The position numbers were made by a program, and so were the translations under genes. From Rufibacter tibetensis (GTDB taxonomy: Bacteria; Bacteroidota; Bacteroidia; Cytophagales; Hymenobacteraceae): DNA of 64,000 bases. Shown here one piece after another: positions 15,297 to 24,857 of this stretch. The notes beneath the pieces were generated by a model. The model was not told the origin of the DNA. It saw nothing but the letters and a program-made list of their open reading frames with translations, and did not search any database. The DNA lies in NCBI RefSeq assembly GCF_001310085.1, contig NZ_CP012643.1:1519001-1583000 (forward strand), read 5' to 3'. Position 1 is the stretch's first letter; the number at the start of each line of letters is the position of its first letter.

Positions 15297-16166
15297 TTAA
15301 CGGACTACCGGAGTATTGTCTTCCCGGGACTCTAATACCTGCTGCAACTGCTTGGGCAATGCTGAAAGCAGATCATAACCAGTTGCTTCTTCAATGGCGT
15401 CTACGGTAGTAAGGTAAGTTTCCCATTTAGAACCTACCGTGTTTCTGTTGGGCGTGTCTATTGCAATAACTCTGGTGGAAGTAGTGATACGGCTTAAATC
15501 ATCTTCCCCTTGGGGTAAAACTACCAGCACCTTCCAAATGCGGGCAGGCACCGTGATCCGGCCGTTGTCAATGGTTTTGAGCGTGCCATTGGTGCCGGAG
15601 CCACCTTCCCCGTAACTGCCCATGACAACATACACCTCCATTCCTTTCTGGACCAAGCTCCGCGTGTAGTCTTCCAGATTTCCCCACGTTTCCTGATTGT
15701 TCTTAGGGGCCTGCGGAATTATGTTAGTCATCAAAAAGGTAGTGGAGTTATCTTCCACGGTCTTGGTCCGGTCACCCGATGGAACATTGTGGCCCCGGTC
15801 AAAACCAGTGCCTGAATAACTGGAGGAGGAAGCCCGGTACCACCCTTGCGGAAGAGAGGCATCGGCCCGGAAATCATCTTGGCGGGGAGCAGAACCCAAC
15901 CAGGCAGGACTAACATGCCAACTCGCCCAGTTTGGCGTGCCCCTGTCACGGCTGTAGGACAAGGCGTATTGTGCTCTGGAAATAAGGAAGTTGTTCTCGT
16001 TACTGATATCAGCCGTGGCTCCGCTGGGATTTCCCAGCAGCAACTGTTCATCGGCTAAGGAAAAAGACTTTCTGGGGGCTACTACCGTCTCTTTACAACT
16101 GATGACAAACAGAGATAGAAACAGAAGGGAAAGGTAGCGGTAGTTGCGAAAAAGGGTAACTGACAT
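15297..16166 (-). CDS. DNA/RNA non-specific endonuclease lipoprotein (NUC1 family)
   Basis: 289 residues from the ATG at 16166; a GTG three codons upstream is the alternative start. A lipoprotein signal ends VISC. The His-Me finger endonuclease domain shows FDRGHNVPSGDR (the DRGH catalytic motif with general-base His) and NIIPQAPKNNQETWGNLE (metal-binding Asn and following helix). These enzymes cut DNA and RNA without sequence preference. Being anchored outside the cytoplasm suggests nutrient scavenging or defence against extracellular DNA. It stands alone, with the hairpin at 15081-15125 downstream. Confidence 0.9.
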   Translation of the reverse strand: MSVTLFRNYRYLSLLFLSLFVISCKETVVAPRKSFSLADEQLLLGNPSGATADISNENNFLISRAQYALSYSRDRGTPNWASWHVSPAWLGSAPRQDDFRADASLPQGWYRASSSSYSGTGFDRGHNVPSGDRTKTVEDNSTTFLMTNIIPQAPKNNQETWGNLEDYTRSLVQKGMEVYVVMGSYGEGGSGTNGTLKTIDNGRITVPARIWKVLVVLPQGEDDLSRITTSTRVIAIDTPNRNTVGSKWETYLTTVDAIEEATGYDLLSALPKQLQQVLESREDNTPVVR

Positions 16167-16175
16167 TTGAATCAC

Positions 16176-16594
16176 GTTAGGTGTTCTTCCTGAAAGAAGG
16201 GTACTAGTTTAAACTCAGACATGGCTCTTTTGTTGCACTCCCCACCTCTTCAAACACCTTTCTCCTGCATGTTCATAAGAAGAATTGCCTTAAATATTTC
16301 ACCCTTCATATACTCCTTTGAAAAAGACTATAACTACTCTCTTCGCCAAGGAAGATATCTATAAAAAGTAATAAACACCACAAACAACCTTCTTCTAAAG
16401 CAACGGAATGGTTATATAAACTTGCAAAATAAAGTATGTTTTTGAGGTAATTTGACGAAAACCGACCAGACACATGGTAGATTGCTCTAAGTTGAAGACC
16501 CTATAAATATCCTATTTCAACTTACATATAAAAGTATTGCAATAATTTCATTTAATCTTCTAGATTTACAGAGCACTAACAAAAGTGGGAGAAA
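16176..16594. other. Gene-free region between divergent genes
   Basis: A+T-rich promoter-type DNA between the endonuclease (leftward) and the LuxR-type regulator (rightward). No confident promoter box or operator is picked out. Confidence 0.4.
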
Positions 16595-17287
16595 ATGAGA
16601 ATTGCTCAGCAAGTATGCCCTAAGCAGCAGATAGCAGAAAAAATTGCTTGCATTGCCGCCATCGCAGATCAGTTGCCGGGAGTAGTGGTTATCCACAACA
16701 TCAAGAATGACCTGACTGTGGAGTACATGTCAGAAAGAGGCTTGCAGCAGATTGGGGTCACCCTGGAAGAATTGCAGGAAATGGGACCAGACTTTCACTC
16801 CCGCTTCTTCAACCCTATAGAATCTGCTGAATATATTCCCAAACTAGTTCATGGCTTATTGGAGCGCAATGATGAAGACGAAATCTTGTCTTTCTTCCAG
16901 CAGGTGCGGTTTCATGAGCAGGCAGAATGGATGCTCCACCTAAGCACCATTAAAATCTTCATGCGTGACGAGGACGGCCAACCTCTTCTGACCATTACGT
17001 TTGCCGTGGCCGTAGACCCCATGCACCATGTCACTTCAAAGGTAAACCGAATCATAGAAGAAAATACATTCCTCAGGCAGCATTACCAGCAGTTTGCCAG
17101 CCTGGGGACCAGGGAAAGGGAAGTGCTGAAACATGTAGCCTTAGGGAAAAGCTCGGTAGAGATAGCCCAAGAGATGTACATTTCTGAAAAGACCGTGAAT
17201 ACGCACCGGCGTAACCTCAAAATAAAGCTAGACGCCCATTCCTCTTTTGACCTGTCGCAGTACGCCCGTGCTTTTGACCTGATTTAA
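16595..17287 (+). CDS. LuxR-family regulator with PAS-like sensor domain
   Basis: 230 residues. The N-terminal half (about 20-140) has the composition of a PAS domain, starting with QLPGVVVIHNIKNDLTVEYMSERGLQQIG. The C-terminal LuxR/GerE helix-turn-helix (about 165-225) contains TREREVLKHVALGKSSVEIA and SEKTVNTHRRNLKIKL. There is no receiver domain with a phospho-acceptor Asp, so it is a one-component sensor-regulator. The monocistronic gene is convergent with the DUF58-MoxR operon and its target is unknown. Confidence 0.85.
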   Translation: MRIAQQVCPKQQIAEKIACIAAIADQLPGVVVIHNIKNDLTVEYMSERGLQQIGVTLEELQEMGPDFHSRFFNPIESAEYIPKLVHGLLERNDEDEILSFFQQVRFHEQAEWMLHLSTIKIFMRDEDGQPLLTITFAVAVDPMHHVTSKVNRIIEENTFLRQHYQQFASLGTREREVLKHVALGKSSVEIAQEMYISEKTVNTHRRNLKIKLDAHSSFDLSQYARAFDLI

Positions 17288-17370
17288 CCAAAACAGCTTC
17301 AAAACGCCGTTATCCTTTTCTTCTGCTTTGAGGGTAGTTACTTTTAACTAACCCAGCTATTTCAACGCTT

Positions 17371-17399
17371 CTTTTGCAAAACTGGGCATAAAGCAAAAC
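17371..17399 (+). repeat. Dispersed intergenic motif, site 1
   Basis: CTTTTGCAAAACTGGGC then ATAAAGC fits the recurring intergenic motif, in the gap between the convergent luxR-type and DUF58 genes. Confidence 0.4.
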
Positions 17400-17422
17400 T
17401 TCCTTACTGCTAAAAGCGACCT

Positions 17423-18754
17423 TTACAGCAAGCCCCTGGATTTGAACTCCAGGTACTTGTTGATGGCGTTTACCGTCAGTTTTTCAGGAGGCGTTAAGAC
17501 CGAGTGGATGCCGTGGGCGGTGAACTCCTTTACAATCTGGCGCTTTTCATAGGCAAACTTCTCCGCAATGGCTTTCAGGTAGATTTCCTCCAAGTTGTCG
17601 GCGGGCTTTTCCAGGAGGTCGCGGGTCTCGGTGTTTTCAAAGAAGACGACCAGCACCAAGTGGTGTTTGGCTAGTTTGCGCAGATAGGGCAACTGACGTT
17701 TGGCTCCGTTCAGGGTTTCAAAGTTGGTGAAGAGCAACAACAGGCTGCGTTGCTTTATCTTGGACCGAACGGTCACGTACAGCCGCTGGAAATCCGTTTC
17801 CTGAAACTTAGTGGTTTGGTTGTAGAGCACTTCCAGAATCTTCTGCAACTGCGAAGACCGGCGCTCAGCAGGCAGCATGGAGCCAATTTGGTCTGAGAAC
17901 GTGATCAACCCTGCTTTGTCTTCTTTGCGCAACGCTACGTTAGACAGCACCAGCGTGGCATTGATGGCGTAGTCCAGCAAACTTAAACCGGCGAAGGGCA
18001 TTTCCATGACGCGCCCTTTGTCAATGAGGCAATACACCTGCTGCGACTTTTCTTCCTGGTAATGGTTCACCATCAGATCCGCTTTGCGGGCCGAGGCTTT
18101 CCAGTTGATGGTCCGCTGGTCATCTCCCGCTACATACGACCTGATTTGCTCAAACTCGGCACTGTGTCCCACTTTCCGCACTTTCTTGATACCCATGGCC
18201 GTCAGGTGCTGCGAGGCTGCCAGCAACTCATACTGCCGCATCTGGATGAAGGATGGGTACACCGGCACCTCCTGCCCCAGTCCGAACCGGTAACGCCGCC
18301 GCACCAGCTGCATGGGTCCGTTTGCAAACACGTTGGTGGCGCCAAAGGAATACACCCCGCGTTGCGTCGGGCGTAACTGGTACTCAATCACGTGCGTCTC
18401 GCCCTTGGGCACCTGCACCAGAAAACTGGCATCGCGCTTCTGAAATTGGAACGGCAGTTCCTCCAGCACCTCCAGCCGCGCCGTGAAAGCATAGCGGTTC
18501 TCCACATACAGGTACACCGGGTTTTCGCTTCCGTTAGAGAGTTTTTCCTGCATGCTGCGTGAAGCCATAATCCCGTCAGGGTGCCGGAACAGCGCCACCA
18601 TGTCTACTCCCACAAACAGCACCAGCCCGCCAAACAGAATCTTCACTAGGAACAGAAACGCCGGGAAAAAGAAGGCCAGCACAAACAACCCTACCGCCGC
18701 AGACAGGGCGTAGAAAAAGTACCTGGTGAAGTAAAGGCTACGGAGAAAGGACAC
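17423..18754 (-). CDS. DUF58 domain-containing membrane protein
   Basis: 443 residues. Two hydrophobic segments at the N-terminus (about 10-30 and 32-50) anchor a beta-rich region. Then comes the DUF58 signature GDDQRTINWKASARKADLMVNHYQEEKSQQVYCLID (about 215-250), followed by a von Willebrand A-like domain. The start is a GTG overlapping the stop of the upstream moxR gene by one base (TAGTG), so translation is coupled. DUF58 proteins are paired with MoxR ATPases, which are thought to act as chaperones in assembling envelope complexes. It is the last gene of the six-gene leftward operon from 23516. Confidence 0.92.
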   Translation of the reverse strand: MSFLRSLYFTRYFFYALSAAVGLFVLAFFFPAFLFLVKILFGGLVLFVGVDMVALFRHPDGIMASRSMQEKLSNGSENPVYLYVENRYAFTARLEVLEELPFQFQKRDASFLVQVPKGETHVIEYQLRPTQRGVYSFGATNVFANGPMQLVRRRYRFGLGQEVPVYPSFIQMRQYELLAASQHLTAMGIKKVRKVGHSAEFEQIRSYVAGDDQRTINWKASARKADLMVNHYQEEKSQQVYCLIDKGRVMEMPFAGLSLLDYAINATLVLSNVALRKEDKAGLITFSDQIGSMLPAERRSSQLQKILEVLYNQTTKFQETDFQRLYVTVRSKIKQRSLLLLFTNFETLNGAKRQLPYLRKLAKHHLVLVVFFENTETRDLLEKPADNLEEIYLKAIAEKFAYEKRQIVKEFTAHGIHSVLTPPEKLTVNAINKYLEFKSRGLL

Positions 18755-19749
18755 TAGCGGGGAACCTCTGTTTTCTGAATGATTTGCTTGATGACATCAT
18801 CTGGCGTGGCACCTTCCATCTCCCGCTCCGGGGAAAGCAGAATGCGGTGCCGTAACACCGAGGGGGCTAACTCCTGTACGTCTTCAGGGGTCACAAAAGA
18901 ACGGTTCCGGATGGCGGCCAAGGCTTTGGCACTGCTTAGCAAGGCCAGCGAAGCCCGCGGGGAAGCCCCCAGGTACAAAGACTTATTGGCTCTGGTTTGC
19001 ACCACCAAATTGGCAATGTACTCCAGCACGTTAGCATCTACGTGTACGCTTTTCACCTGCTTCCGCAGCGCCGAAACACTGGGGGCGGTAAGCACGGGTT
19101 GCACCTCGTCCAGTTCCCGCTGTACGGTTGGGCGGTTGTGGTGCACCTCCAGAATGGCTACTTCTTCGGCTAGGGATGGGTAGTGCACCAGAATCTTGAA
19201 CATGAAACGATCCAGCTGGGCCTCAGGCAAGCGGTAGGTTCCCTCCTGCTCAATGGGGTTCTGGGTGGCCAGCACAATGAACGGATCGGCTAGGGCATAC
19301 TGGGTTCCGTCATGCGTGATTTGCTGCTCTTCCATGACCTCAAACAGAGAAGACTGCGTTTTAGCCGGGGCCCGGTTAATCTCATCAATCAGCACGATGT
19401 TAGAGAAAATAGGCCCGTGTTTGAACTGAAACGTAGCGGTGCCGGGGTGAAAGACAGAAGTACCCAGTACATCAGAAGGCATCAGGTCTGGAGTGAACTG
19501 AATCCGGCTGAAGCCTACGTCTATGGTGCGGGCCAGCAGTTTGGCGGTCAAGGTCTTGGCAATACCTGGCACGCCCTCAATGAGCACGTGCCCCTCGGCT
19601 AAAATAGCCACCAGCAACAGGTCTACAAAAGCTTCCTGCCCAATAATGCGTTTCCTAAGTTCTTCTTTGATGCGGCCTACGGCGTGCTGCAGTTCTGAGA
19701 AATCTGCGCCCGGGTCCACCCCCAATGCGGCGTCTTCTAATCGTTCCAT
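18754..19749 (-). CDS. MoxR-family AAA+ ATPase
   Basis: 331 residues. Walker A is GVPGIAKT (about 60-67) and Walker B is VLIDEINRAP (about 120-129). A sensor-1 type segment (VLATQNPIEQEGTYRLPEAQLDRF) and a C-terminal lid domain follow. It belongs to the MoxR AAA family, which remodels or activates partner proteins, usually vWA/DUF58 proteins encoded beside it, as here. Gaps and overlaps with neighbours are 10 bases or less, so it sits in one operon with DUF4350, DUF4129 and membrane-protein genes. Full family length. Confidence 0.95.
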   Translation of the reverse strand: MERLEDAALGVDPGADFSELQHAVGRIKEELRKRIIGQEAFVDLLLVAILAEGHVLIEGVPGIAKTLTAKLLARTIDVGFSRIQFTPDLMPSDVLGTSVFHPGTATFQFKHGPIFSNIVLIDEINRAPAKTQSSLFEVMEEQQITHDGTQYALADPFIVLATQNPIEQEGTYRLPEAQLDRFMFKILVHYPSLAEEVAILEVHHNRPTVQRELDEVQPVLTAPSVSALRKQVKSVHVDANVLEYIANLVVQTRANKSLYLGASPRASLALLSSAKALAAIRNRSFVTPEDVQELAPSVLRHRILLSPEREMEGATPDDVIKQIIQKTEVPR

Positions 19750-19759
19750 GATATGTATG

Positions 19760-20962
19760 TTAGCGGCTGGCTTGCCGGTAAAAGCTTTCCAATTGTTTGT
19801 TTAAATTCCAGAGATGCTGCTCCTCCAGACGGTCCACCATATTCACGTGCTGGATCAGCCGGAACAGTTCGGTCACGTCTGCCAGGGCCACGCCCGATTT
19901 GGCAAATATCCGCTCCTCCAGTTCCTCATTCACCACATTGGTGTTCTCAAAGTAGTGCAGGCGCAAGTACTCCAGAAAGTAGTTGATCTTCTTTTCGGCA
20001 ATGACGCGGTGATTCCGGTGATTGTAGTACAGGTTGCCCATGACGCGCACAAACTCCAGTGTGGTGTTTTTGGGTTTCTCCATGATTGGAATAATGCGTT
20101 GCGTGCGTTTGCTTTCAAACAAGACAAATAACAGCAACCCGCCTAAAGTAACGTAGTACGCCCAGGCCAGCGGCTCATGGCTGAGCAACACCCTGAACAC
20201 GGATTTGCTGCCCACTGCGCCCTGCTTTTGGTATTCATCCCACCAAACGGGCCGCACAGGTAAATGCGACAGAGCCTGGGTAGCATACCTGGTCTGCGCC
20301 GGGTCAATGACGTGGTAATTGGTAAAGGCCAGAGGCACAGAACTCAGGTAGAAACTGCCTTTCCCGTAAGAAATCTGCACGAACGTAGTATCTCCTACGG
20401 AGTTCTTCCCCAGCACTTTGGCCTTGCGTTTAGAGTCTATTGTGATGATGCGGCTGGCCTTTTCGCGCTCGTACAGCACCGGTTTCAATTGCTGCAGTTG
20501 CGGGTGAGTAAACACTAGCCCCAGAGAATCCTGCTTTAGGCCCTTTTTTGTGAAATCAGTCTTAAAGCCCAAGGTATCCTGCAACGGACGGGAAAACGTG
20601 TGCGAGCTGAGGAAGACATTGTTGCCCCGCGCCACAAACTGTAACAAGGCCTGCAAATCCAGCTTACTTACGTCGGTAGCTCCATTGACAAACACATAGT
20701 TTACCAGTGGCGCAGAATTGTTTTTGGCTAAAGCGTTTCCTTCTTCTATCTGGTTGACCACTGGCAACCGAACCGATGCCACAGGCTGGTCTGGAAAAAG
20801 ATCCGGGAGCAGTTCAAAGAGCACGAAGGTGCCGTACGGAATCTTGTCTTTATTGGAGAACGTCTGCTTCCAGTCTATGGGTTTAGGACGATAGTATTCC
20901 ACCGCCACAAAAACGGCGAAGAGAACTCCCAGCACCAGGGCGTACAACCGGTATCCTCTCAT
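19760..20962 (-). CDS. DUF4350-type membrane protein of the MoxR operon
   Basis: 400 residues. A single N-terminal membrane segment is followed by an extracytoplasmic domain starting PKPIDWKQTFSNKDKIPYGTFVLFELLPDLFP, typical of DUF4350 (a ThuA/glutamine-amidotransferase-like fold). A second membrane segment lies near 270-290 (LAWAYYVTLGGLLLFVLFESKR), with a cytoplasmic helical tail of about 110 residues. It overlaps the upstream DUF4129 gene by the four bases ATGA. Probably an envelope component whose assembly depends on the MoxR ATPase next door. Confidence 0.85.
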   Translation of the reverse strand: MRGYRLYALVLGVLFAVFVAVEYYRPKPIDWKQTFSNKDKIPYGTFVLFELLPDLFPDQPVASVRLPVVNQIEEGNALAKNNSAPLVNYVFVNGATDVSKLDLQALLQFVARGNNVFLSSHTFSRPLQDTLGFKTDFTKKGLKQDSLGLVFTHPQLQQLKPVLYEREKASRIITIDSKRKAKVLGKNSVGDTTFVQISYGKGSFYLSSVPLAFTNYHVIDPAQTRYATQALSHLPVRPVWWDEYQKQGAVGSKSVFRVLLSHEPLAWAYYVTLGGLLLFVLFESKRTQRIIPIMEKPKNTTLEFVRVMGNLYYNHRNHRVIAEKKINYFLEYLRLHYFENTNVVNEELEERIFAKSGVALADVTELFRLIQHVNMVDRLEEQHLWNLNKQLESFYRQASR

Positions 20963-21684
20963 GCCGCTTTGGATAAAGAACCGGTAAACTCCTCAAACGA
21001 CTTCCGCAGGGTTTCAAATGAAGCGCTGTCTACCTGGGAGCCACCATACCACACGTACTCAAACAAATGGGTGATGCGCTCAAAAGGCTTCCTGAGCGGG
21101 GATTGGTTTAGTTCTGAGACGTAGCTCCAATTGGTTTTGCCCGGTTTCCAGTCTATAAGTCCGGCGTCAGTGAGGGCTTTGAGCGTGCGCAGGTAGTACA
21201 ACCTCACGGCCCGGCGGTAATCACCTTGCGTCTCGGCCTCTTCCAGGAGAGACTCAAAATCAATTTCATGGATATTCTCCCGGTAGGTGTCATACGTAAT
21301 GGCGGCTGGCGCTGCCTTCCGGCCGAACAGCCCTACAAAGTCTACCTGGAACAGCTTTAATACCACAAACACCGTGGTCCCGATGGCGAGGGCGTACAGA
21401 ATGTATTTCCAAAAACCCTGGTAAGAGCTACCTTCCAATAGACGGGCGATATATTCTCCCACTTTCCGCCAGAAGCGCTCCCAGAAAGACATATCTGGCC
21501 TGACATCCTGCTGGTAATGGAAATCTTTGTTCTCGCGCAGCTCTTTCAATTTCTGCGGATTGGGCTGGCGAATCTGCAGCGGTTGCACCGCGGCTTGAGC
21601 CTGCGCAGGAACAGCCGCAAAGGTGCTACCAGCCAAAGCACAGCACCATAACAAAAGGCAGAAAAGAAGCAGGATGTGACGCAC
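20959..21684 (-). CDS. DUF4129 domain-containing protein
   Basis: About 241 residues from a GTG at 21684, four bases after the stop of the preceding gene. A TTG at 21732 would add 16 residues and overlap that gene. The GTG start gives a clean signal peptide (VRHILLLFCLLLWCCALAG). A membrane segment lies near 120-140 (YILYALAIGTTVFVVLKLF). The C-terminal DUF4129 part shows EAETQGDYRRAVRLYYLRTLKAL and FERITHLFEYVWYGG, as in transglutaminase-associated relatives. Member of the MoxR operon. Confidence 0.85.
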   Translation of the reverse strand: MRHILLLFCLLLWCCALAGSTFAAVPAQAQAAVQPLQIRQPNPQKLKELRENKDFHYQQDVRPDMSFWERFWRKVGEYIARLLEGSSYQGFWKYILYALAIGTTVFVVLKLFQVDFVGLFGRKAAPAAITYDTYRENIHEIDFESLLEEAETQGDYRRAVRLYYLRTLKALTDAGLIDWKPGKTNWSYVSELNQSPLRKPFERITHLFEYVWYGGSQVDSASFETLRKSFEEFTGSLSKAA

Positions 21685-21688
21685 AGAC

Positions 21689-22573
21689 TTACGGGTGTTG
21701 ATGAGCCTGAAAAGCTGGCACTTGGGCACCAATCTTGTTTACTTGCTCCAGCAAGCCTACTCCGTCTTTTCGTTCCACCAGATCAAAATACAGGAACCCT
21801 ACGGCCGTAATGGCAATCACGTACAAAATCAAACTTATGATGGTGGTAAAGGAACTGGCCGCAATTAAAAGCAAGTCGCTTTCGCCACCCGGCAACTCTA
21901 AAATCCGGAGGACATATACGACAATAGCGGGCAGAGACGCCACAAAACCAATTACGCCTTGCAGCAGAAATACCAGGAACAGAAACCCGAAAGCAGGCCA
22001 CCAATGACCTTTCACCAGGTAAAAGCACCGCTCCACGGCATCTATAAAGCCAATTTCTTCGGTCAACATGACAATGGCAAACATGCTCAAGGCTACCATC
22101 ACGTAAATTCCTGGAAGCACCAACAGCAGCGTAGCCAGGCCACACAGCACCCCCACTCCCACCGCCGAGTACAGCACAGAAACAAAGTTATGTTTGATAC
22201 CTTCCCACACCGCCAGTGGCTCTACTTCTCCCTCGTGCCTCAGGTACTCCAGCATGTAAGAGTAAATGGCGAGGCACAACAACACAAAACTCACCAAAGA
22301 GAAAAATAGGCTTACCCAGTAAGGTACAGAGTTCACGGTATTGGCAAAGGTGTAAGCCCCCAAAGAACCATAGCGCACATTTCTACCCAGTTCAGCCAGT
22401 TGGGTACTTTGGTAAATACCCGAGAAAATACCCGCCAGTAGTGCAAACGGCACCACGTACAACAAAACGCATTTGGCAAGCGGTTTGAAATTCTGCCTTA
22501 AAAACGTAAACGTGGCGTTGAGTTTCTGCCCCAAATCACGCTCTTCGCGCAACTCAATCAACTGGTTTCTCAT
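21689..22573 (-). CDS. Multi-pass membrane protein of the MoxR operon
   Basis: 294 residues from the ATG at 22573, chosen over the 12-codon longer frame because MRNQLIELREERDLG looks like a natural N-terminus. About six membrane segments follow (around 28-48, 75-100, 125-155, 165-190, 195-225 and 240-265). It resembles the 'glycerophosphoryl diester phosphodiesterase membrane domain'-type proteins that accompany these clusters, but no catalytic domain is attached. Its start overlaps the 3' end of the SpoIIM-like gene by 20 bases. Role unknown; probably a membrane scaffold. Confidence 0.75.
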   Translation of the reverse strand: MRNQLIELREERDLGQKLNATFTFLRQNFKPLAKCVLLYVVPFALLAGIFSGIYQSTQLAELGRNVRYGSLGAYTFANTVNSVPYWVSLFFSLVSFVLLCLAIYSYMLEYLRHEGEVEPLAVWEGIKHNFVSVLYSAVGVGVLCGLATLLLVLPGIYVMVALSMFAIVMLTEEIGFIDAVERCFYLVKGHWWPAFGFLFLVFLLQGVIGFVASLPAIVVYVLRILELPGGESDLLLIAASSFTTIISLILYVIAITAVGFLYFDLVERKDGVGLLEQVNKIGAQVPAFQAHQHP

Positions 22574-23516
22574 CAGATGCTTTGGCTTGCAGCCAGTAAG
22601 GATATACAATAAAGTAAAATAAAATCAACGCCGCCGAACCTAGGATGATGGATAGGCTAGCGAACATGGGCATGTCTGTATGGCGGGTCACAAACCCTTC
22701 CAGGAAACCAGCCATGATGAAGACAGGCACCAGCCCTACCACTATCTTCAGGCCGTCTTTGGCCCCGCGCCGGAAAGACTCCATGCGGGAAAACGTTTTT
22801 GGGAAAAGCAGGCTGTTGCCCATCACAAACCCCGCGCACCCGGCAATGATAATGGCCGAAATTTCCAGAGTGCCGTGAATCCAGATGGTAAGCACCGAAG
22901 TGGCTAGCACACCGTGCTTGTAGAAAAAGTATTGGAATGCGCCCAGCATGATGCCGTTTTGAAGCAGAATCCAGAAAGTACCCACCGAAACCACCACGCC
23001 CATAACAAAGGCAGTAAACGCTACTTTGATGTTATTGAAGGTTATCATCAAAAACATGCTTGTCTCGCCGGCCTGCTTGTACACCGCCATGGGGTCGCCT
23101 TTCCTGATGTTGGCCAGGGTTTGGTTCACGTATTGGTCGCCCAGGATGAGGCGCACAAACGTGTCATCATTTGCGGCCGAGATGGCTCCAATGAAACATG
23201 CGGACAGAAAAATGAGAAAGGAGAAAAACAGTTGCCGGTGGTACTGCAGAAACAGCAGGGGCAGTTCCTGTTTCCAGAAGAGCACAAAGCGGTTGCCTTT
23301 CTCTTTCTTGTTCCGGTAAATGGTTTGGTGCACTTTGCCCGTGAGCGTGTTCAGGTACTCAGTGTTGTCAGACTCTGGGTAAAAAGTGCGGGCGAAGGCA
23401 AGGTCATCGGTTAGCTCAATAAACCGGTCGGCCAGCTCATCTGGGTTGGACGTAGGCTCTGTGGCGTATCGCTTCCATTTAGCTGAGTTTTGTTTGATGA
23501 AAGCAGCCTCGCGCAT
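22554..23516 (-). CDS. Stage II sporulation protein M-like (SpoIIM/DUF95) membrane protein
   Basis: 320 residues. A soluble N-terminal ~85 residues (MREAAFIKQNSAKWKRYATE) are followed by a membrane domain with about five segments, including ISACFIGAI, AFVMGVVVSVGTFWILLQNGIMLGAFQYFF and HGTLEISAIIIAGCAGFVMG. The HGTLE...AG pattern is typical of the SpoIIM/DUF95 family. The organism is not expected to sporulate; in Bacteroidetes this family is found beside RDD and MoxR genes, as here. First gene of the leftward operon and divergent from the RDD gene (70-base gap). Confidence 0.9.
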   Translation of the reverse strand: MREAAFIKQNSAKWKRYATEPTSNPDELADRFIELTDDLAFARTFYPESDNTEYLNTLTGKVHQTIYRNKKEKGNRFVLFWKQELPLLFLQYHRQLFFSFLIFLSACFIGAISAANDDTFVRLILGDQYVNQTLANIRKGDPMAVYKQAGETSMFLMITFNNIKVAFTAFVMGVVVSVGTFWILLQNGIMLGAFQYFFYKHGVLATSVLTIWIHGTLEISAIIIAGCAGFVMGNSLLFPKTFSRMESFRRGAKDGLKIVVGLVPVFIMAGFLEGFVTRHTDMPMFASLSIILGSAALILFYFIVYPYWLQAKASDEKPVD

Positions 23517-23585
23517 GCCTGGTGTTTTTGTGTTCTTCCAAATATATCTAACTTAGGCTATTTAATAAAGCAGATTCTATTTTAA

Positions 23586-24314
23586 ATGGATACCATTAAA
23601 ATCAGGACCACCCAGAATGTGGAGGTGGAATACGCCATAGCAAGCGTGGGAGACAGAATTCTGGCGTATCTGATTGATGCGGTGATTGGTTTTGGCTGGT
23701 TGTTCATTTGCATTATGGCATTCGCGCTTCTAATGGCCCCTCACGATCCCTCCCAAACTTCCATCGTGGTGGCTGTGGTCATAGGCATGCTTCCGTATCT
23801 GTTTTACGACCTGCTCTGCGAAATTTTCATGAATGGCCAGAGCTTTGGCAAACGGGCCAAAGACATCAAAGTGATCAAGATGAACGGACAGTCGCCCAGC
23901 ATTGGAGATTACCTGTTGCGGTGGATGTTCAGGCTTATTGATATCACACTTTACGGTGTGGTAGCCATTGTCACCATTGTCATTACCGGCAAGGGACAGC
24001 GTCTGGGAGATCTGGCGGCTGGTACCAGTGTCATCAAAACCTCAGCTATAAAAAGACGAAACCCTTTTCAGGTACAGCTTGAAGATGACTACGCCGTGGT
24101 GTTCCCTGAAGTGTCTGTTCTCTCAGACAAAGACATGGCCCTGCTCCGAAAGCTCCTTTCCAAAGCCGTTCAGCACAAAAACGAAGTCCTTCTACACAGC
24201 ATTGCCGAACGAGCCAAACAGGTCATGGGCGTGTACCCAGAAATGACCGACCGTGAATTTCTTAAAACCATCATCAAAGATTACCAACACCTTACCGCCG
24301 GCATAGAGGCTTAA
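23586..24314 (+). CDS. RDD family membrane protein
   Basis: 242 residues. The RDD domain starts VGDRILAYLIDAVIGFGWLF (about 22-41, with the Arg and Asp that name the family) and contains four membrane segments up to about residue 145. GQSFGKRAKDIKVIKMNGQ and GQRLGDLAAGT are conserved RDD features. The C-terminal ~85 residues are a cytoplasmic helical extension. It is divergent from the SpoIIM-MoxR-DUF58 operon and conserved with it in synteny, so the products probably work together in the envelope. Confidence 0.92.
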   Translation: MDTIKIRTTQNVEVEYAIASVGDRILAYLIDAVIGFGWLFICIMAFALLMAPHDPSQTSIVVAVVIGMLPYLFYDLLCEIFMNGQSFGKRAKDIKVIKMNGQSPSIGDYLLRWMFRLIDITLYGVVAIVTIVITGKGQRLGDLAAGTSVIKTSAIKRRNPFQVQLEDDYAVVFPEVSVLSDKDMALLRKLLSKAVQHKNEVLLHSIAERAKQVMGVYPEMTDREFLKTIIKDYQHLTAGIEA

Positions 24315-24349
24315 GCGAACGCTGCCATTTTAAGGTCTTTTTCTGTAAA

Positions 24350-24841
24350 TCACTTAGAATTCTGGACAACATCGGGTTTGATGCCTTGCTCGTTCAGGTG
24401 GAAAGGAATGATGCTAATGGAGCCATCTTTTTCCAGAACCGCATACTTGATTTGCGCCATATTCTCCAGCCCCTGCGATTTTCTGGCGGCTTCCAGAATA
24501 TCGTCTTCCTGAAGCCTGGCCTTCTTCATGCGGTCCAGCAGGGGCTTGCCATTCTCCAGAATGATAAGCGGAATGCCATTGACCACGCTATCCAGGAACC
24601 TGAATTTATTTGTGGCTAAAGACATCAGGATGTCTGCAAACACCAACGTTAAAATCACCAGCATACTGCCAGTAATAGATTTATCATCATCTACCAGGGC
24701 ATTCTGCACGGCTTCACTTATGATCAGAAGCAACACCAGATCAAAAGCGGTCATCTCGCCTAAGGTACGTTTACCTGCCATGCGCAAAATAATGAACACC
24801 AGCACATAGACAATCAGGGCTCTTAGAATAATGGACTCCAT
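24350..24841 (-). CDS. DUF421 membrane protein (YetF/YcaP-like)
   Basis: 163 residues. Three membrane helices occupy the first ~75 residues (ALIVYVLVFIILRMAGKR, AFDLVLLLIISEAVQNA, GSMLVILTLVFADILMS). A DUF421 soluble domain follows, with VNGIPLIILENGKPLLDRMKKARLQEDDILEAAR and QIKYAVLEKDGSISIIP. The family is uncharacterised in most species; YetF has been linked to spore or envelope processes in Bacillus. It follows the gene at 24858 with a 16-base gap, so the two form an operon. Confidence 0.92.
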   Translation of the reverse strand: MESIILRALIVYVLVFIILRMAGKRTLGEMTAFDLVLLLIISEAVQNALVDDDKSITGSMLVILTLVFADILMSLATNKFRFLDSVVNGIPLIILENGKPLLDRMKKARLQEDDILEAARKSQGLENMAQIKYAVLEKDGSISIIPFHLNEQGIKPDVVQNSK

Positions 24842-24857
24842 AGCGGCAGGTTTAAGC

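Noticed and set aside
15126-15335. 69-codon plus-strand frame upstream of the endonuclease 3' end
   Set aside because: Begins inside repeat copy B and runs antisense into the endonuclease gene.
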